Of a stretch of 64,000 nucleotides of DNA, positions 8,646 through 18,677 are shown piece after piece. Position 1 is the stretch's first letter, and each line of letters opens with the position of its first letter. The notes beneath the pieces were generated by a model. The model was given only the letters and a program-made list of their open reading frames with translations. It ran no database searches and was not told the DNA's origin. The DNA is from Alkalihalobacillus sp. FSL W8-0930. Lineage in GTDB: Bacteria > Bacillota > Bacilli > Bacillales > Bacillaceae_D. Location of the stretch: positions 930,001 to 994,000 of the forward strand of contig CP150183.1 of the NCBI GenBank assembly GCA_037965595.1. The letters run 5' to 3'. Both the position numbers and the translations under genes were made by a program.

Positions 8646-9470
8646 ATGGTTAGACTTCAAACAGAAGCTTTGGATATTTCATATGGTGATCGCGATATTG
8701 TTAAGGGACTTGATTTAGAAATTCCCGAAGGACAAATAACCACAATCATAGGTCCAAATGGATGTGGGAAGTCTACGATTCTAAAAACGATGGCTCGAAT
8801 CCATAATGCAAAAAAAGGGGCAGTCTATCTTGATGGGACTGCGATTCATAAAGAATCAACGAAGACGATTGCGAAGAAAATGGCTATTCTGCCTCAAACA
8901 CCTGAAGCGCCAAGTGGCTTAACAGTAACGGAGCTTGTGTCTTACGGACGTTTCCCGCACCAAAAAGGTTTCGGTAAACTGACGAAAGAAGATCATGACT
9001 TGATCTATTGGGCACTTGAAGTAACGGGTATGCTCGAATTTCATGATCGTCCAATCGATGCGTTATCTGGAGGCCAGCGTCAACGTGTCTGGATTGCCAT
9101 GGCACTTGCACAGGAAACGGATCTACTCCTGCTTGATGAACCAACTACGTATTTAGACTTGGCTCACCAGCTTGAGATTCTTCAACTTCTTGAACGCTTG
9201 AATAAGGAACAAGGACGCACAATTGTGATGGTCATTCATGACTTAAATCATGCAGCACGTTTTGCTCATCATATGGTTGCACTGAACGCTGGTACCATCG
9301 TCAAAGAAGGAATGCCTGAAATGGTGATGACAAGCGAAGTACTAGAGCGTGTATTCAATATCGATGCAGAAGTTGTTCGAGATCCAAGAACAAATAAGCC
9401 TGTTTGCCTCACATACGACCTGCTAAGTACAAAAGTGATCGGTTCTAAACAAACATACGCGTACGCTTAA
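8646..9470 (+). CDS. iron-siderophore ABC transporter ATP-binding protein
   Basis: A 274-aa ABC ATPase of the FecE/YusV type: Walker A GPNGCGKST, Q-loop ILPQTPEAP, signature LSGGQRQRV, Walker B LLLLDEPT and the switch histidine in VMVIHDLNH. It would energise the two upstream permeases, and YusV-like ATPases can serve several siderophore importers. ATG 8646 with GAGGAGTGA upstream is chosen over the GTG at 8637. No Fe-siderophore binding lipoprotein lies in the operon, so it must be supplied elsewhere, possibly by the 38.6-39.6 kb lipoprotein. Confidence 0.9.
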   Translation: MVRLQTEALDISYGDRDIVKGLDLEIPEGQITTIIGPNGCGKSTILKTMARIHNAKKGAVYLDGTAIHKESTKTIAKKMAILPQTPEAPSGLTVTELVSYGRFPHQKGFGKLTKEDHDLIYWALEVTGMLEFHDRPIDALSGGQRQRVWIAMALAQETDLLLLDEPTTYLDLAHQLEILQLLERLNKEQGRTIVMVIHDLNHAARFAHHMVALNAGTIVKEGMPEMVMTSEVLERVFNIDAEVVRDPRTNKPVCLTYDLLSTKVIGSKQTYAYA

Positions 9471-9564
9471 TACGAACATCGTAAAATCTTTACATGTACT
9501 TTATGTTCTATTAACACGGTCCCCCTATACTTAAGATAACCATAAGAAGAGGGGAGCCGTGTTC

Positions 9565-9675
9565 ATGGAGACAGAAGAGAACATTGTGATTGGGTCTGGC
9601 TGGGCGTTATTAATTAGCTTACCTTGCTGGGCGGCCTTATTTGGAATCGTTAAAGGAATCTCACTTCTACTATAA
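9565..9675 (+). CDS. putative 36-aa membrane microprotein
   Basis: A 36-codon frame (METEENIVIGSG...ISLLL) has a good ribosome binding site (AGAGGGGAG, about 10 nt from ATG). Residues 12-36 are hydrophobic, with one Cys and two Trp, suggesting a single transmembrane helix and an acidic N-terminus. It sits alone between the iron-uptake operon and the BASS transporter and is followed by a terminator, as expected of a real transcription unit. Family unknown. Confidence 0.5.
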   Translation: METEENIVIGSGWALLISLPCWAALFGIVKGISLLL

Positions 9676-9696
9676 TCGTCACTCTTCCATTAATAG

Positions 9697-9744
9697 AATC
9701 TCAGAACACGCCCTAAGCGCCTATGCTAGGGTTTTTTTGAGATT
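9697..9744 (+). terminator. terminator with nested stems
   Basis: Inner stem CCCTA / TAGGG followed by seven T. It is flanked by an outer inverted repeat AATCTCA (9697-9703) / TGAGATT (9738-9744) that encloses the T-run. Confidence 0.7.
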
Positions 9745-9831
9745 TATCAGATTATTTATAAATCCTTTATAGCGTTTAAGTATCAAAGAATGTTAGAATA
9801 GTTCGAACGCTTAGAGAGAGGAATGTTGGTT

Positions 9832-10764
9832 ATGCAAGGAGTAGAGAGAGTAGGACAAGTGATTAGTAAGTATTTTGCACTTATTGTTATTTTAGTTAGT
9901 ATTATCGCGTTTATAGCGCCTGGTGGATTTACATGGATCGTTCCGTACATCACACTATTACTTGGTATCATTATGTTTGGTATGGGGTTAACGATGAAAG
10001 CAACTGATTTTGCCATCGTCGCTAAGAAGCCAATCCCGGTTATTATTGGGGTTATCGCACAGTTTGTATTTATGCCTGGGATCGCCTTTGCGCTCACTCA
10101 GCTGTTTGATTTTCCTTATGAATTAGCTGTTGGTATTATTTTAGTTGGAGCGTGTCCCGGTGGTACAGCATCAAATGTCATGGTGTTTTTATCTAAAGGA
10201 GACTTGCCACTATCAGTAGCAATGACATCCATTTCTACATTACTCGCTCCAATTATGACACCAGCCATTGTTTTGCTTTTAGCTAGCCAATACGTGGATG
10301 TAAATACAGGCTCCATGTTCTTATCGATTGTACAAGTGGTTATTATTCCAATTGTACTCGGAATCTTACTTCGGAGGTTCTTCCCTAAAGTCGTTACTAA
10401 AAGTGTTCCTGCACTACCGCTCGTGTCAATCTTGGCGATCCTTGCCATCGTGACAGCGGTTGTGTCTAACAATAAAGAAAACCTAGCGACAACGGCTTTT
10501 ATTCTATTTTTAGCTGTGTTACTTCATAATACGTTAGGGTTACTACTAGGATATATAGCCGCATGGATGTTTAAGCTTGATGAAAGTAAGAAGCGTGCGG
10601 TGTCCATTGAAATTGGCATGCAAAACTCAGGGTTAGGTGCATCGCTTGCCACGCAATATTTTGAACCGATCACAGCCTTACCAAGTGCAATCTTTTCAGT
10701 AGTTCATAACATCACTGGGCCAATTATGGTATCGATTTGGTCTAAGAGACCAATTAAGGAGTAA
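9832..10764 (+). CDS. BASS-family (bile acid:Na+ symporter-like) transporter
   Basis: A predicted 310-aa, roughly 9-helix membrane protein of the bile acid:sodium symporter family, similar to B. subtilis YocS. Diagnostic segments are GMGLTMKATDF, the ACPGGTASNVM crossover motif and EIGMQNSGLGASLA. BASS proteins couple uptake of small organic acids to Na+; the substrate cannot be read from sequence. ATG 9832 has AGAGAGAGGA about 9 nt upstream; ATG 9823 is too close to it. Monocistronic, with terminators on both sides. Confidence 0.87.
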   Translation: MQGVERVGQVISKYFALIVILVSIIAFIAPGGFTWIVPYITLLLGIIMFGMGLTMKATDFAIVAKKPIPVIIGVIAQFVFMPGIAFALTQLFDFPYELAVGIILVGACPGGTASNVMVFLSKGDLPLSVAMTSISTLLAPIMTPAIVLLLASQYVDVNTGSMFLSIVQVVIIPIVLGILLRRFFPKVVTKSVPALPLVSILAILAIVTAVVSNNKENLATTAFILFLAVLLHNTLGLLLGYIAAWMFKLDESKKRAVSIEIGMQNSGLGASLATQYFEPITALPSAIFSVVHNITGPIMVSIWSKRPIKE

Positions 10765-10768
10765 GCTG

Positions 10769-10807
10769 ACGCAGGTACATCAGATCCATGATGTACCTGC
10801 GTTTTTT
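10769..10807 (+). terminator. intrinsic terminator after the BASS transporter
   Basis: A perfect 14-bp stem (10769-10782 with 10789-10802) over a 6-nt loop, followed by T6. Confidence 0.92.
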
Positions 10808-10853
10808 GACGGTTTTAAGCAATTGCTTAGACGACAACCTTCTCATTCTTTGT

Positions 10854-10918
10854 TATAATGTACGTACAAAAGTCTCATTTTACGTAGTATGAAAAGGTCC
10901 GCAGTTGCGGCTTTTTTT
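10854..10918 (+). promoter_or_regulatory. pcrB leader: -10 box and terminator-like hairpin
   Basis: TATAAT at 10854-10859 is a good -10, though its -35 is weak. Downstream, CCGC-AGTT-GCGG (10899-10910) followed by CTTTTTTT resembles a small intrinsic terminator or attenuator placed 30 nt before pcrB. An imperfect upstream stem joins two TACGTA elements (10860 and 10881 regions). Whether it attenuates the pcrB-pcrA-ligA-camS operon is unknown. Confidence 0.5.
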
Positions 10919-10947
10919 GTGTAAATGTCCTCTCAGGAGTTGATGAT

Positions 10948-11646
10948 ATGGCTGAGTATCAGCATTGGAAACATGTATTTAAACTTGATCCAAATAAAGA
11001 ACTGTCCGACGCGGCTTTAGAAGCAATATGCGAGTCAGGTACAGATGCAATTATAGTAGGTGGCACAGATGGAGTAACACTCGATAACACACTTCAGCTA
11101 CTCGTACGTATTAGACGTTATGCAGTACCTTGTGTACTTGAAGTATCAAATGTAGATGCCATCACGCCGGGGTTTGATTATTTCTTTATTCCAACTGTCT
11201 TGAACAGTCAGAAGGTAGAATGGATTACCGGCCAGCATCATGCGGCCCTAAAAGAATACGGAGCCATTATGAATTGGGATGAAGTGATCCCGGAAGGCTA
11301 TTGTGTATTAAATCCAGACGCAAAGGTTGCCCAATTAACTGATGCCGCGTGTGATCTTGATACCGAGGATGTACTCGCTTATGCAAGAATGGCAGAGAAT
11401 CTGTACAAGCTTCCGATTTTTTATTTAGAATATAGTGGAACCTATGGAGATCCTAACATTGTGAAGCAGGTATCATCTGTTCTTGAAGAAACAAGATTGG
11501 TTTACGGTGGCGGCATTGAGTCAAGAGCCAAGGCAGAAGAGATGGCGGCTTATGCAGATACGATTGTAGTCGGCAATGTCATTTATACAAACCTACAAGA
11601 AGCGTTAAAAACGGTTCAAGCAGTAAAAGGAGACTTGCTTTCTTAG
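10948..11646 (+). CDS. pcrB: heptaprenylglyceryl phosphate synthase
   Basis: A TIM-barrel prenyltransferase that joins heptaprenyl diphosphate to sn-glycerol-1-phosphate, an archaeal-type ether lipid precursor made by Firmicutes. The 232 aa closely match B. subtilis PcrB (HVFKLDPNK at the N-terminus, [53 protein letters not shown]). Mg2+/phosphate-binding residues lie in these loops. ATG 10948 has CAGGAG 8 nt upstream. First gene of the conserved pcrB-pcrA-ligA-camS cluster. Confidence 0.95.
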   Translation: MAEYQHWKHVFKLDPNKELSDAALEAICESGTDAIIVGGTDGVTLDNTLQLLVRIRRYAVPCVLEVSNVDAITPGFDYFFIPTVLNSQKVEWITGQHHAALKEYGAIMNWDEVIPEGYCVLNPDAKVAQLTDAACDLDTEDVLAYARMAENLYKLPIFYLEYSGTYGDPNIVKQVSSVLEETRLVYGGGIESRAKAEEMAAYADTIVVGNVIYTNLQEALKTVQAVKGDLLS

Positions 11647-11694
11647 TAGAATTTAGTAAGATAAAAATAAGAACATTTGTTTGGTGGTGTGAGT

Positions 11695-13917
11695 ATGCAA
11701 GGAAATATAATTGAAAAGATGTTATCAGGACTTAATCCTGAACAGCGTGAAGCCGTTACAACGACAGAAGGGCCGCTATTATTAATGGCGGGTGCGGGAA
11801 GTGGGAAAACACGTGTGTTAACCCACCGTATTGCGTATCTCCTTCGGGAAAAAGAAGTGGCCCCGTGGAGTGTTTTAGCCATAACGTTTACAAATAAGGC
11901 AGCCAGAGAAATGAAGGACAGGGTGGCTGGTCTTGTAGGACCGATTGCTGAAGATATTTGGATCTCTACGTTCCACTCCATGTGTGTGCGAATTCTGCGC
12001 CGAGATATTGATAGAATGGGATACAGTCGTAGCTTCTCTATCTTAGATTCAACGGATCAATTATCTGTAATTAAGCAAATCCTTAAGAAGCAGAACATTG
12101 ATCCAAAGAAGTTTGATGCAAAAAGTATTTTAGCTACAATCAGTGGAGCGAAAAATGAACTGCAAAAGCCAACTGAATTTGCGGCAAAAGCAACGGGTCC
12201 GTTTCAGGAAGTGGCAGCAGACGTGTACACAGAGTACCAGAAGCGATTAAAACAAAACAATGCGCTGGATTTTGATGACTTAATTATGAAAACGATCGAG
12301 TTATTTAAGCTTGTTCCAGATGTATTAGAATTTTACCAACGTAAGTTTCAATACATCCATGTGGATGAGTACCAGGATACAAACAGAGCTCAATACATGC
12401 TTGTAAAAATGCTCGGAGATCGCTTGAAGAATGTCTGCGTGGTAGGGGATTCGGATCAGTCTATCTACAAATGGCGTGGAGCTGATATTGGAAATATACT
12501 TTCATTCGAAGAAGATTATCCAAATGCAGCGGTTATTCTTCTTGAGCAAAACTACCGCTCAACGAAACGAATCCTAGATGCGGCGAACAAAGTCATTAAT
12601 AATAATGGCAACCGTAAGCCTAAGAATCTGTGGACAGAGAATGATGAAGGTCAAAAGATTGGACACTTCTCAGGTTCAACCGAGCAGGATGAAGCCCATT
12701 TTATTGTTGAACAAGTTAAAGATGCGATCCAAAACAAAGGTTTCTCTTATTCTGATATTGCGGTTCTTTATCGGACAAATGCACAATCACGTATTATTGA
12801 GGAATTTTTCGTCAAATCTAATTTTGACTACAACATTGTCGGCGGAACTAAGTTCTACGATCGTAAAGAAATTAAGGATGTCCTTGCATACCTACGTTTA
12901 ATTTCAAACTCAGATGATGACATTAGCTTACAGCGTATTGTCAATGTACCAAAGCGTGGACTTGGTGCAACAACTGTGGACAAGGTGCTTGCCTATGCAT
13001 TGCAACACGGAATGTCTATGCATAAAGCATTGTTTGAAGTAGATGAGATGGGTGTGACCGCACGAGCTCTTGGTAAGCTTAAGGAATTTAGAGATTTAAT
13101 TGCAAACTGGGTACAAATGCAGGATTACCTGACTGTTACTGAGCTTGTTGAGGAAGTTCTGGAGAAAACGGGTTACCGCGATGCGCTTAAGAATGAACAG
13201 ACACTTGAAGCGCAAAGTAGACTTGAGAATATTGATGAGTTTATTACGGTGACACGTGAATTTGAGAAACGTAGCGAAGACAAAACGCTTGTTGCCTTCT
13301 TAACAGATCTGGCTCTAGTTGCTGATATTGATCAACTTGATGACCAACCAGAAGAAGGCCCTAAGGATGCCATTACACTTATGACACTTCACTCCGCAAA
13401 AGGACTGGAGTTCCCGCTTGTCTTTTTAATTGGATTAGAAGAAGGGATCTTCCCTCACAGTCGTTCGCTATTCGAACAGGATGAGATGGAAGAAGAACGC
13501 CGTTTGGCATACGTAGGAATCACACGAGCAGAAAAGCAGTTATTCTTAACGAATGCGCGACTGAGAACAATCTTTGGGCGAACAAATGCCAACCCGCCTT
13601 CTCGTTTTATCAAAGAGATTCCAGAGGAATTCATTGAGATATTAGGTGAACAAGCGGATCAGGTACTTCGCCAAAGAAGACCGGTTTCGCAAACTGCGAG
13701 CCGACCATCCAGACCATCACGACCACAGATTGCATCCACTGGCGGTGAGAGTTTTGAATGGAAAGTTGGAGACAAGGCAAATCATAAGAAGTGGGGCACT
13801 GGAACGGTTGTAAGTATAAAAGGAGACGGGCAGTCGGTTGAACTGGACATTGCTTTTCCGCCACCAACTGGCGTCAAACGATTGTTTGCACAGTTTGCCC
13901 CGATTACCAAGGAATAG
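11695..13917 (+). CDS. pcrA: ATP-dependent 3'-5' DNA helicase PcrA
   Basis: An essential superfamily 1A (UvrD/Rep) helicase for DNA repair, rolling-circle replication and clearing RNA polymerase or RecA. The predicted 740 aa match the family. Motifs in order: I AGAGSGKT (about 31-38), Ia [55 protein letters not shown] and [13 protein letters not shown]. The C-terminal Tudor/KOW-like RNA-polymerase-binding domain is visible as [18 protein letters not shown] 11695 follows GGTGGTGTGAG; the more upstream TTG is unlikely. ligA starts 14 bp after its stop. Confidence 0.97.
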   Translation: MQGNIIEKMLSGLNPEQREAVTTTEGPLLLMAGAGSGKTRVLTHRIAYLLREKEVAPWSVLAITFTNKAAREMKDRVAGLVGPIAEDIWISTFHSMCVRILRRDIDRMGYSRSFSILDSTDQLSVIKQILKKQNIDPKKFDAKSILATISGAKNELQKPTEFAAKATGPFQEVAADVYTEYQKRLKQNNALDFDDLIMKTIELFKLVPDVLEFYQRKFQYIHVDEYQDTNRAQYMLVKMLGDRLKNVCVVGDSDQSIYKWRGADIGNILSFEEDYPNAAVILLEQNYRSTKRILDAANKVINNNGNRKPKNLWTENDEGQKIGHFSGSTEQDEAHFIVEQVKDAIQNKGFSYSDIAVLYRTNAQSRIIEEFFVKSNFDYNIVGGTKFYDRKEIKDVLAYLRLISNSDDDISLQRIVNVPKRGLGATTVDKVLAYALQHGMSMHKALFEVDEMGVTARALGKLKEFRDLIANWVQMQDYLTVTELVEEVLEKTGYRDALKNEQTLEAQSRLENIDEFITVTREFEKRSEDKTLVAFLTDLALVADIDQLDDQPEEGPKDAITLMTLHSAKGLEFPLVFLIGLEEGIFPHSRSLFEQDEMEEERRLAYVGITRAEKQLFLTNARLRTIFGRTNANPPSRFIKEIPEEFIEILGEQADQVLRQRRPVSQTASRPSRPSRPQIASTGGESFEWKVGDKANHKKWGTGTVVSIKGDGQSVELDIAFPPPTGVKRLFAQFAPITKE

Positions 13918-13931
13918 AAAGGACGAGCTGA

Positions 13932-15953
<2,022 letters not shown>

Positions 15954-15986
15954 ATATAGGCACGAGCGAGAGGAGCAAGGCGGTTC

Positions 15987-17165
15987 ATGTTTAAAAGATG
16001 GGGATTGGTGACTTTACCTTTGGCACTTCTCATGGCGGGGTGCTTCCCTTTTTCTCAGGACGAGCCTGAGAATACAGAGGTTGAGAATCCAACAAATGAT
16101 CAAGAAATAACGATTGTACCACCTGTTAGTTCACCAGAGAACTACTATCAGGCCATTTTAGTGGATGGCGAATATCAAAGTGGGAAGGCTCGTGGATTCG
16201 GGACAGATGTGGTGTATAATCGCCTAGATCTGGACGAACTTGAGATGGGCTTAACGCGTATTGCAAAAGAACATTTTCCACAAAGTGAATACTCCTTAAG
16301 AGAAGGACAATTCATTGATAAGGGCGTATTAAATAACTGGTTAAGACGCTACGATGAAGCAGAAAATCCTCAGGGGTTAAATCCTGCACTTGGATCCGGA
16401 GATGATCTAAGAGCTCAGGAAGAGAATAGTCCTAGAACACTTTCGCATATCTTAGAGCAAAACTACATGGTGGAAAATGAAGACGGAGAAATTGAGCTTG
16501 GTGCCATTGTGATCGGCGTCTCATTGAACAGTGTGTATAACTTCCGAATTACAGATGAGAATGGATTATACGATTTCTACGCTACTCCTTTAGAAGAATC
16601 GGTTACACAGGAAGATGGCGAGCGGATCGCAAACGAAATTGTCACTCGTCTTCGGGATCAAGAGTTTTTAGAGTTAGATGGAGCGTTTAACAACATTCCC
16701 ATTGTGGTTGGGTTATTTAGAGAACAACCACGAGAGTCCATTATCCCAGGTCATTACTTTCAGACAGCGATTGCTGAGCCAAACTCTGAATTAGGAAGCT
16801 GGTCGGGGATCGATGAAAACTCTTATCTTTTCCCGTCAGATCGTGCGAATCAAGATGTACGTGATGATTCAGATGAATTTGGTCGGTTCCAAGATCAGAT
16901 ACAAAACTTCTTTAGTACGTACGTAGGTGTGGTAGGAAAAGGCTTCTACCAAAATGATCGTCTAACAGAGCTAACAGTTGATATACCATTACGCTATAAT
17001 GGCAAAACGGAGATTGTTGCCCTAACTCAGTTTATAGCTTCAATTATTCCTAACTATTATGATGATATTAAAGTAGAAGTTAACATTAATTCTGTGAGTG
17101 GTGAGCAAGAGAGCTTGATCGTCGCAGAGCCTGGTGAAGAGCCCTTTATCCATGTGATGGACTAA
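15987..17165 (+). CDS. camS: CamS/YerH-family lipoprotein
   Basis: A 392-aa exported lipoprotein of the CamS family (precursor of the sex-pheromone-like peptide cAM373 in enterococci and staphylococci; YerH in B. subtilis). The signal peptide ends in LLMAGC, with lipidation at C19. The mature part is acidic. Family segments include VDGEYQSGKARGFG, LDELEMGLTRIAKEHFP and FFSTYVGVVGKGFYQND. The physiological role in Bacillus is unknown. Here the short signal peptide lacks the AIFILAS pheromone sequence. It closes the pcrB-pcrA-ligA operon. Confidence 0.93.
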   Translation: MFKRWGLVTLPLALLMAGCFPFSQDEPENTEVENPTNDQEITIVPPVSSPENYYQAILVDGEYQSGKARGFGTDVVYNRLDLDELEMGLTRIAKEHFPQSEYSLREGQFIDKGVLNNWLRRYDEAENPQGLNPALGSGDDLRAQEENSPRTLSHILEQNYMVENEDGEIELGAIVIGVSLNSVYNFRITDENGLYDFYATPLEESVTQEDGERIANEIVTRLRDQEFLELDGAFNNIPIVVGLFREQPRESIIPGHYFQTAIAEPNSELGSWSGIDENSYLFPSDRANQDVRDDSDEFGRFQDQIQNFFSTYVGVVGKGFYQNDRLTELTVDIPLRYNGKTEIVALTQFIASIIPNYYDDIKVEVNINSVSGEQESLIVAEPGEEPFIHVMD

Positions 17166-17167
17166 AG

Positions 17168-17214
17168 AAAAGCCTTGTTTCATTCCTGTTTTTAGGGAGA
17201 AATGAGGCTTTTTT
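17168..17214 (+). terminator. terminator after camS
   Basis: Imperfect stem AAAGCCT ... AGGCTTT, extended by TTTCAT / AAATGA pairing, with T6. It closes the pcrB-pcrA-ligA-camS unit. Confidence 0.8.
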
Positions 17215-17264
17215 GTGTAAATCTCTAACATTCTCAAAAAACTATTTTTCATTTGGTCCTTCGT

Positions 17265-17400
17265 ATGATATATTAAGTGCGGTTGGACATGAGAGAAGGG
17301 TGGTCATCAGACTTCTGATGACTAGGGCCGCTCATTTACTACTACTCTTTAAATAGACAAGCTTCTGTGAAAAAGAGTTGGGACGTATAAATAAAAGGGG
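17265..17400 (+). promoter_or_regulatory. structured 5' leader of the nucleoside importer operon
   Basis: About 140 nt precede nupN. An AT-rich TATGATATATTAA (-10-like) is followed by an 8-bp perfect hairpin GTCATCAG-ACTT-CTGATGAC (17303-17322), enclosed by GCGG (17279-17282) and CCGC (17328-17331). The conserved purine-riboswitch core (the TATA...GGATATGG / CTACC signature) is absent and I recognise no other riboswitch class. Confidence 0.4.
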
Positions 17401-17410
17401 GCAATTTATT

Positions 17411-18523
17411 TTGAAAAAGTGGTTACAAACACTTACATTATCAACCGTGGCAGTACTAGCACTATCCGCATGTGGATCAGGTGATGACAATTCATCTGGT
17501 GGTGGAGAAGCTGGAGAAGGTGAATCAACAGAGCCTTCAGAATTTAAAGTAGGAATGGTTACAGACGTTGGTGGAATTGACGATAAGTCATTTAACCAAT
17601 CAGCATGGGAAGGTTTACAAGCTTTTGGTGAAGAGCAAGGATTAGTAGAGAACACTAATTACAGTTATCTTCAATCTACTAGCTTAGATGAATTTGAACC
17701 AAACCTTCGTCAACTTGTACGTGACAACTATGATCTATCATGGGGAATCGGCTTCTTAATGGAAGATGCGATCCGTACAGTTGCAACACAAAATGAAGAT
17801 GCTCAATTGGCTATTGTAGATACAGTAGTAAATGATGCAGACGGAAATCCTATTCCTAACATTGCTAATATTACATTTAAAGAACATGAAGGTTCATTCT
17901 TAGTTGGTGTAATTGCTGGTCTTCGCTCTGAAACAGACAAAGTAGGTTTTGTTGGTGGAGTAGAAGGTGAGCTAATTAAGAAGTTTGAGAACGGCTTCAA
18001 AGCTGGCGTGAAATCAGTGAATCCTGATGCTGAAATTGAAGTTCAATACGTTGCAGACTTTAATGATCCAACAAAAGCACAACAAATTGCTAATACAATG
18101 TACTCAAATGGTACAGACATTATTTATCACTCTGCTGGTGATTCGGGTAACGGTGTGTTCACAGAAGCGATCAACCGTGCACGTAACGACGAAAACATCT
18201 GGGTAATCGGTGTTGACCGTGACCAATATGCAGAAGGCGAATATGGTACAGACCAGTCTGTTACTCTAACGTCAATGGTTAAACGTACAGACCAAGCGGT
18301 TCAAATTGTTTCTGAAGATACAATGAACGGAAACTTCCCTGGTGGAGAAATTCTTGAGTTTGGATTAGATGACTCTGCAATCGATATTGCAGAATCTGAG
18401 CAAAATCTAACGGAGGATGATCTTAGTGCTGTTGAAGACTACAAAGGTCAAATCACAGCTGGAGAGATTGAAGTTCCTAAAACAGACGAAGAATACGAAA
18501 CATTCTTAGAAACAGTTGAGTAA
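17411..18523 (+). CDS. nupN: BMP-family nucleoside-binding lipoprotein (NupN-like)
   Basis: The substrate-binding lipoprotein of a nucleoside ABC importer, about 370 aa. A TTG start at 17411 (MKKWLQTL...) is preferred because AAAAGGGGG lies about 9 nt upstream and this gives a compact signal peptide ending LALSAC. After a Gly/Glu-rich linker, the BMP/PnrA signatures VTDVGGIDDKSFNQSAWEG, HEGSFLVGVIAG and VGFVGGVEG are visible. In B. subtilis NupN binds guanosine. Together with nupOPQ downstream it forms a complete importer. Confidence 0.88.
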   Translation: MKKWLQTLTLSTVAVLALSACGSGDDNSSGGGEAGEGESTEPSEFKVGMVTDVGGIDDKSFNQSAWEGLQAFGEEQGLVENTNYSYLQSTSLDEFEPNLRQLVRDNYDLSWGIGFLMEDAIRTVATQNEDAQLAIVDTVVNDADGNPIPNIANITFKEHEGSFLVGVIAGLRSETDKVGFVGGVEGELIKKFENGFKAGVKSVNPDAEIEVQYVADFNDPTKAQQIANTMYSNGTDIIYHSAGDSGNGVFTEAINRARNDENIWVIGVDRDQYAEGEYGTDQSVTLTSMVKRTDQAVQIVSEDTMNGNFPGGEILEFGLDDSAIDIAESEQNLTEDDLSAVEDYKGQITAGEIEVPKTDEEYETFLETVE

Positions 18524-18539
18524 CTCACACATCTAAACA

Positions 18540-18571
18540 AAACAAAGGCTAGTGACTACTAGCCTTTGTTT
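18540..18571 (+). terminator. nupN-nupO intercistronic hairpin (partial terminator or mRNA stabiliser)
   Basis: A perfect 14-bp inverted repeat (18540-18553 with 18558-18571) with tetraloop GACT, 17 nt after the nupN stop. The arm ends TTTGTTTC rather than in a pure T-run. Such hairpins often let the binding-protein mRNA accumulate over the downstream permease genes. Confidence 0.75.
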
Positions 18572-18677
18572 CATGTATATAGAAGGAAGGGTCATTGATG
18601 AATGGCATCGGTCCTGTTCATCAGTTTTACCCTTTTGGTTTGATCAAGCGTTTATTTGGAAGCAAGGAGTGAACAGT

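Noticed and set aside
17227-17241. CodY box upstream of nupN
   Set aside because: The best 15-mer matches about 10 of 15 positions of AATTTTCWGAAAATT, too weak in AT-rich sequence, although nup genes are CodY-controlled in B. subtilis.
17265-17400. Purine riboswitch in the nupN leader
   Set aside because: The conserved loop and junction sequences of the purine aptamer are not present; only a simple nested hairpin is visible.
18552-18677. N-terminal 42-residue extension of the nucleoside importer ATPase
   Set aside because: The extension overlaps the intercistronic hairpin, lacks ABC similarity and the ATG at 18678 has a good ribosome binding site.
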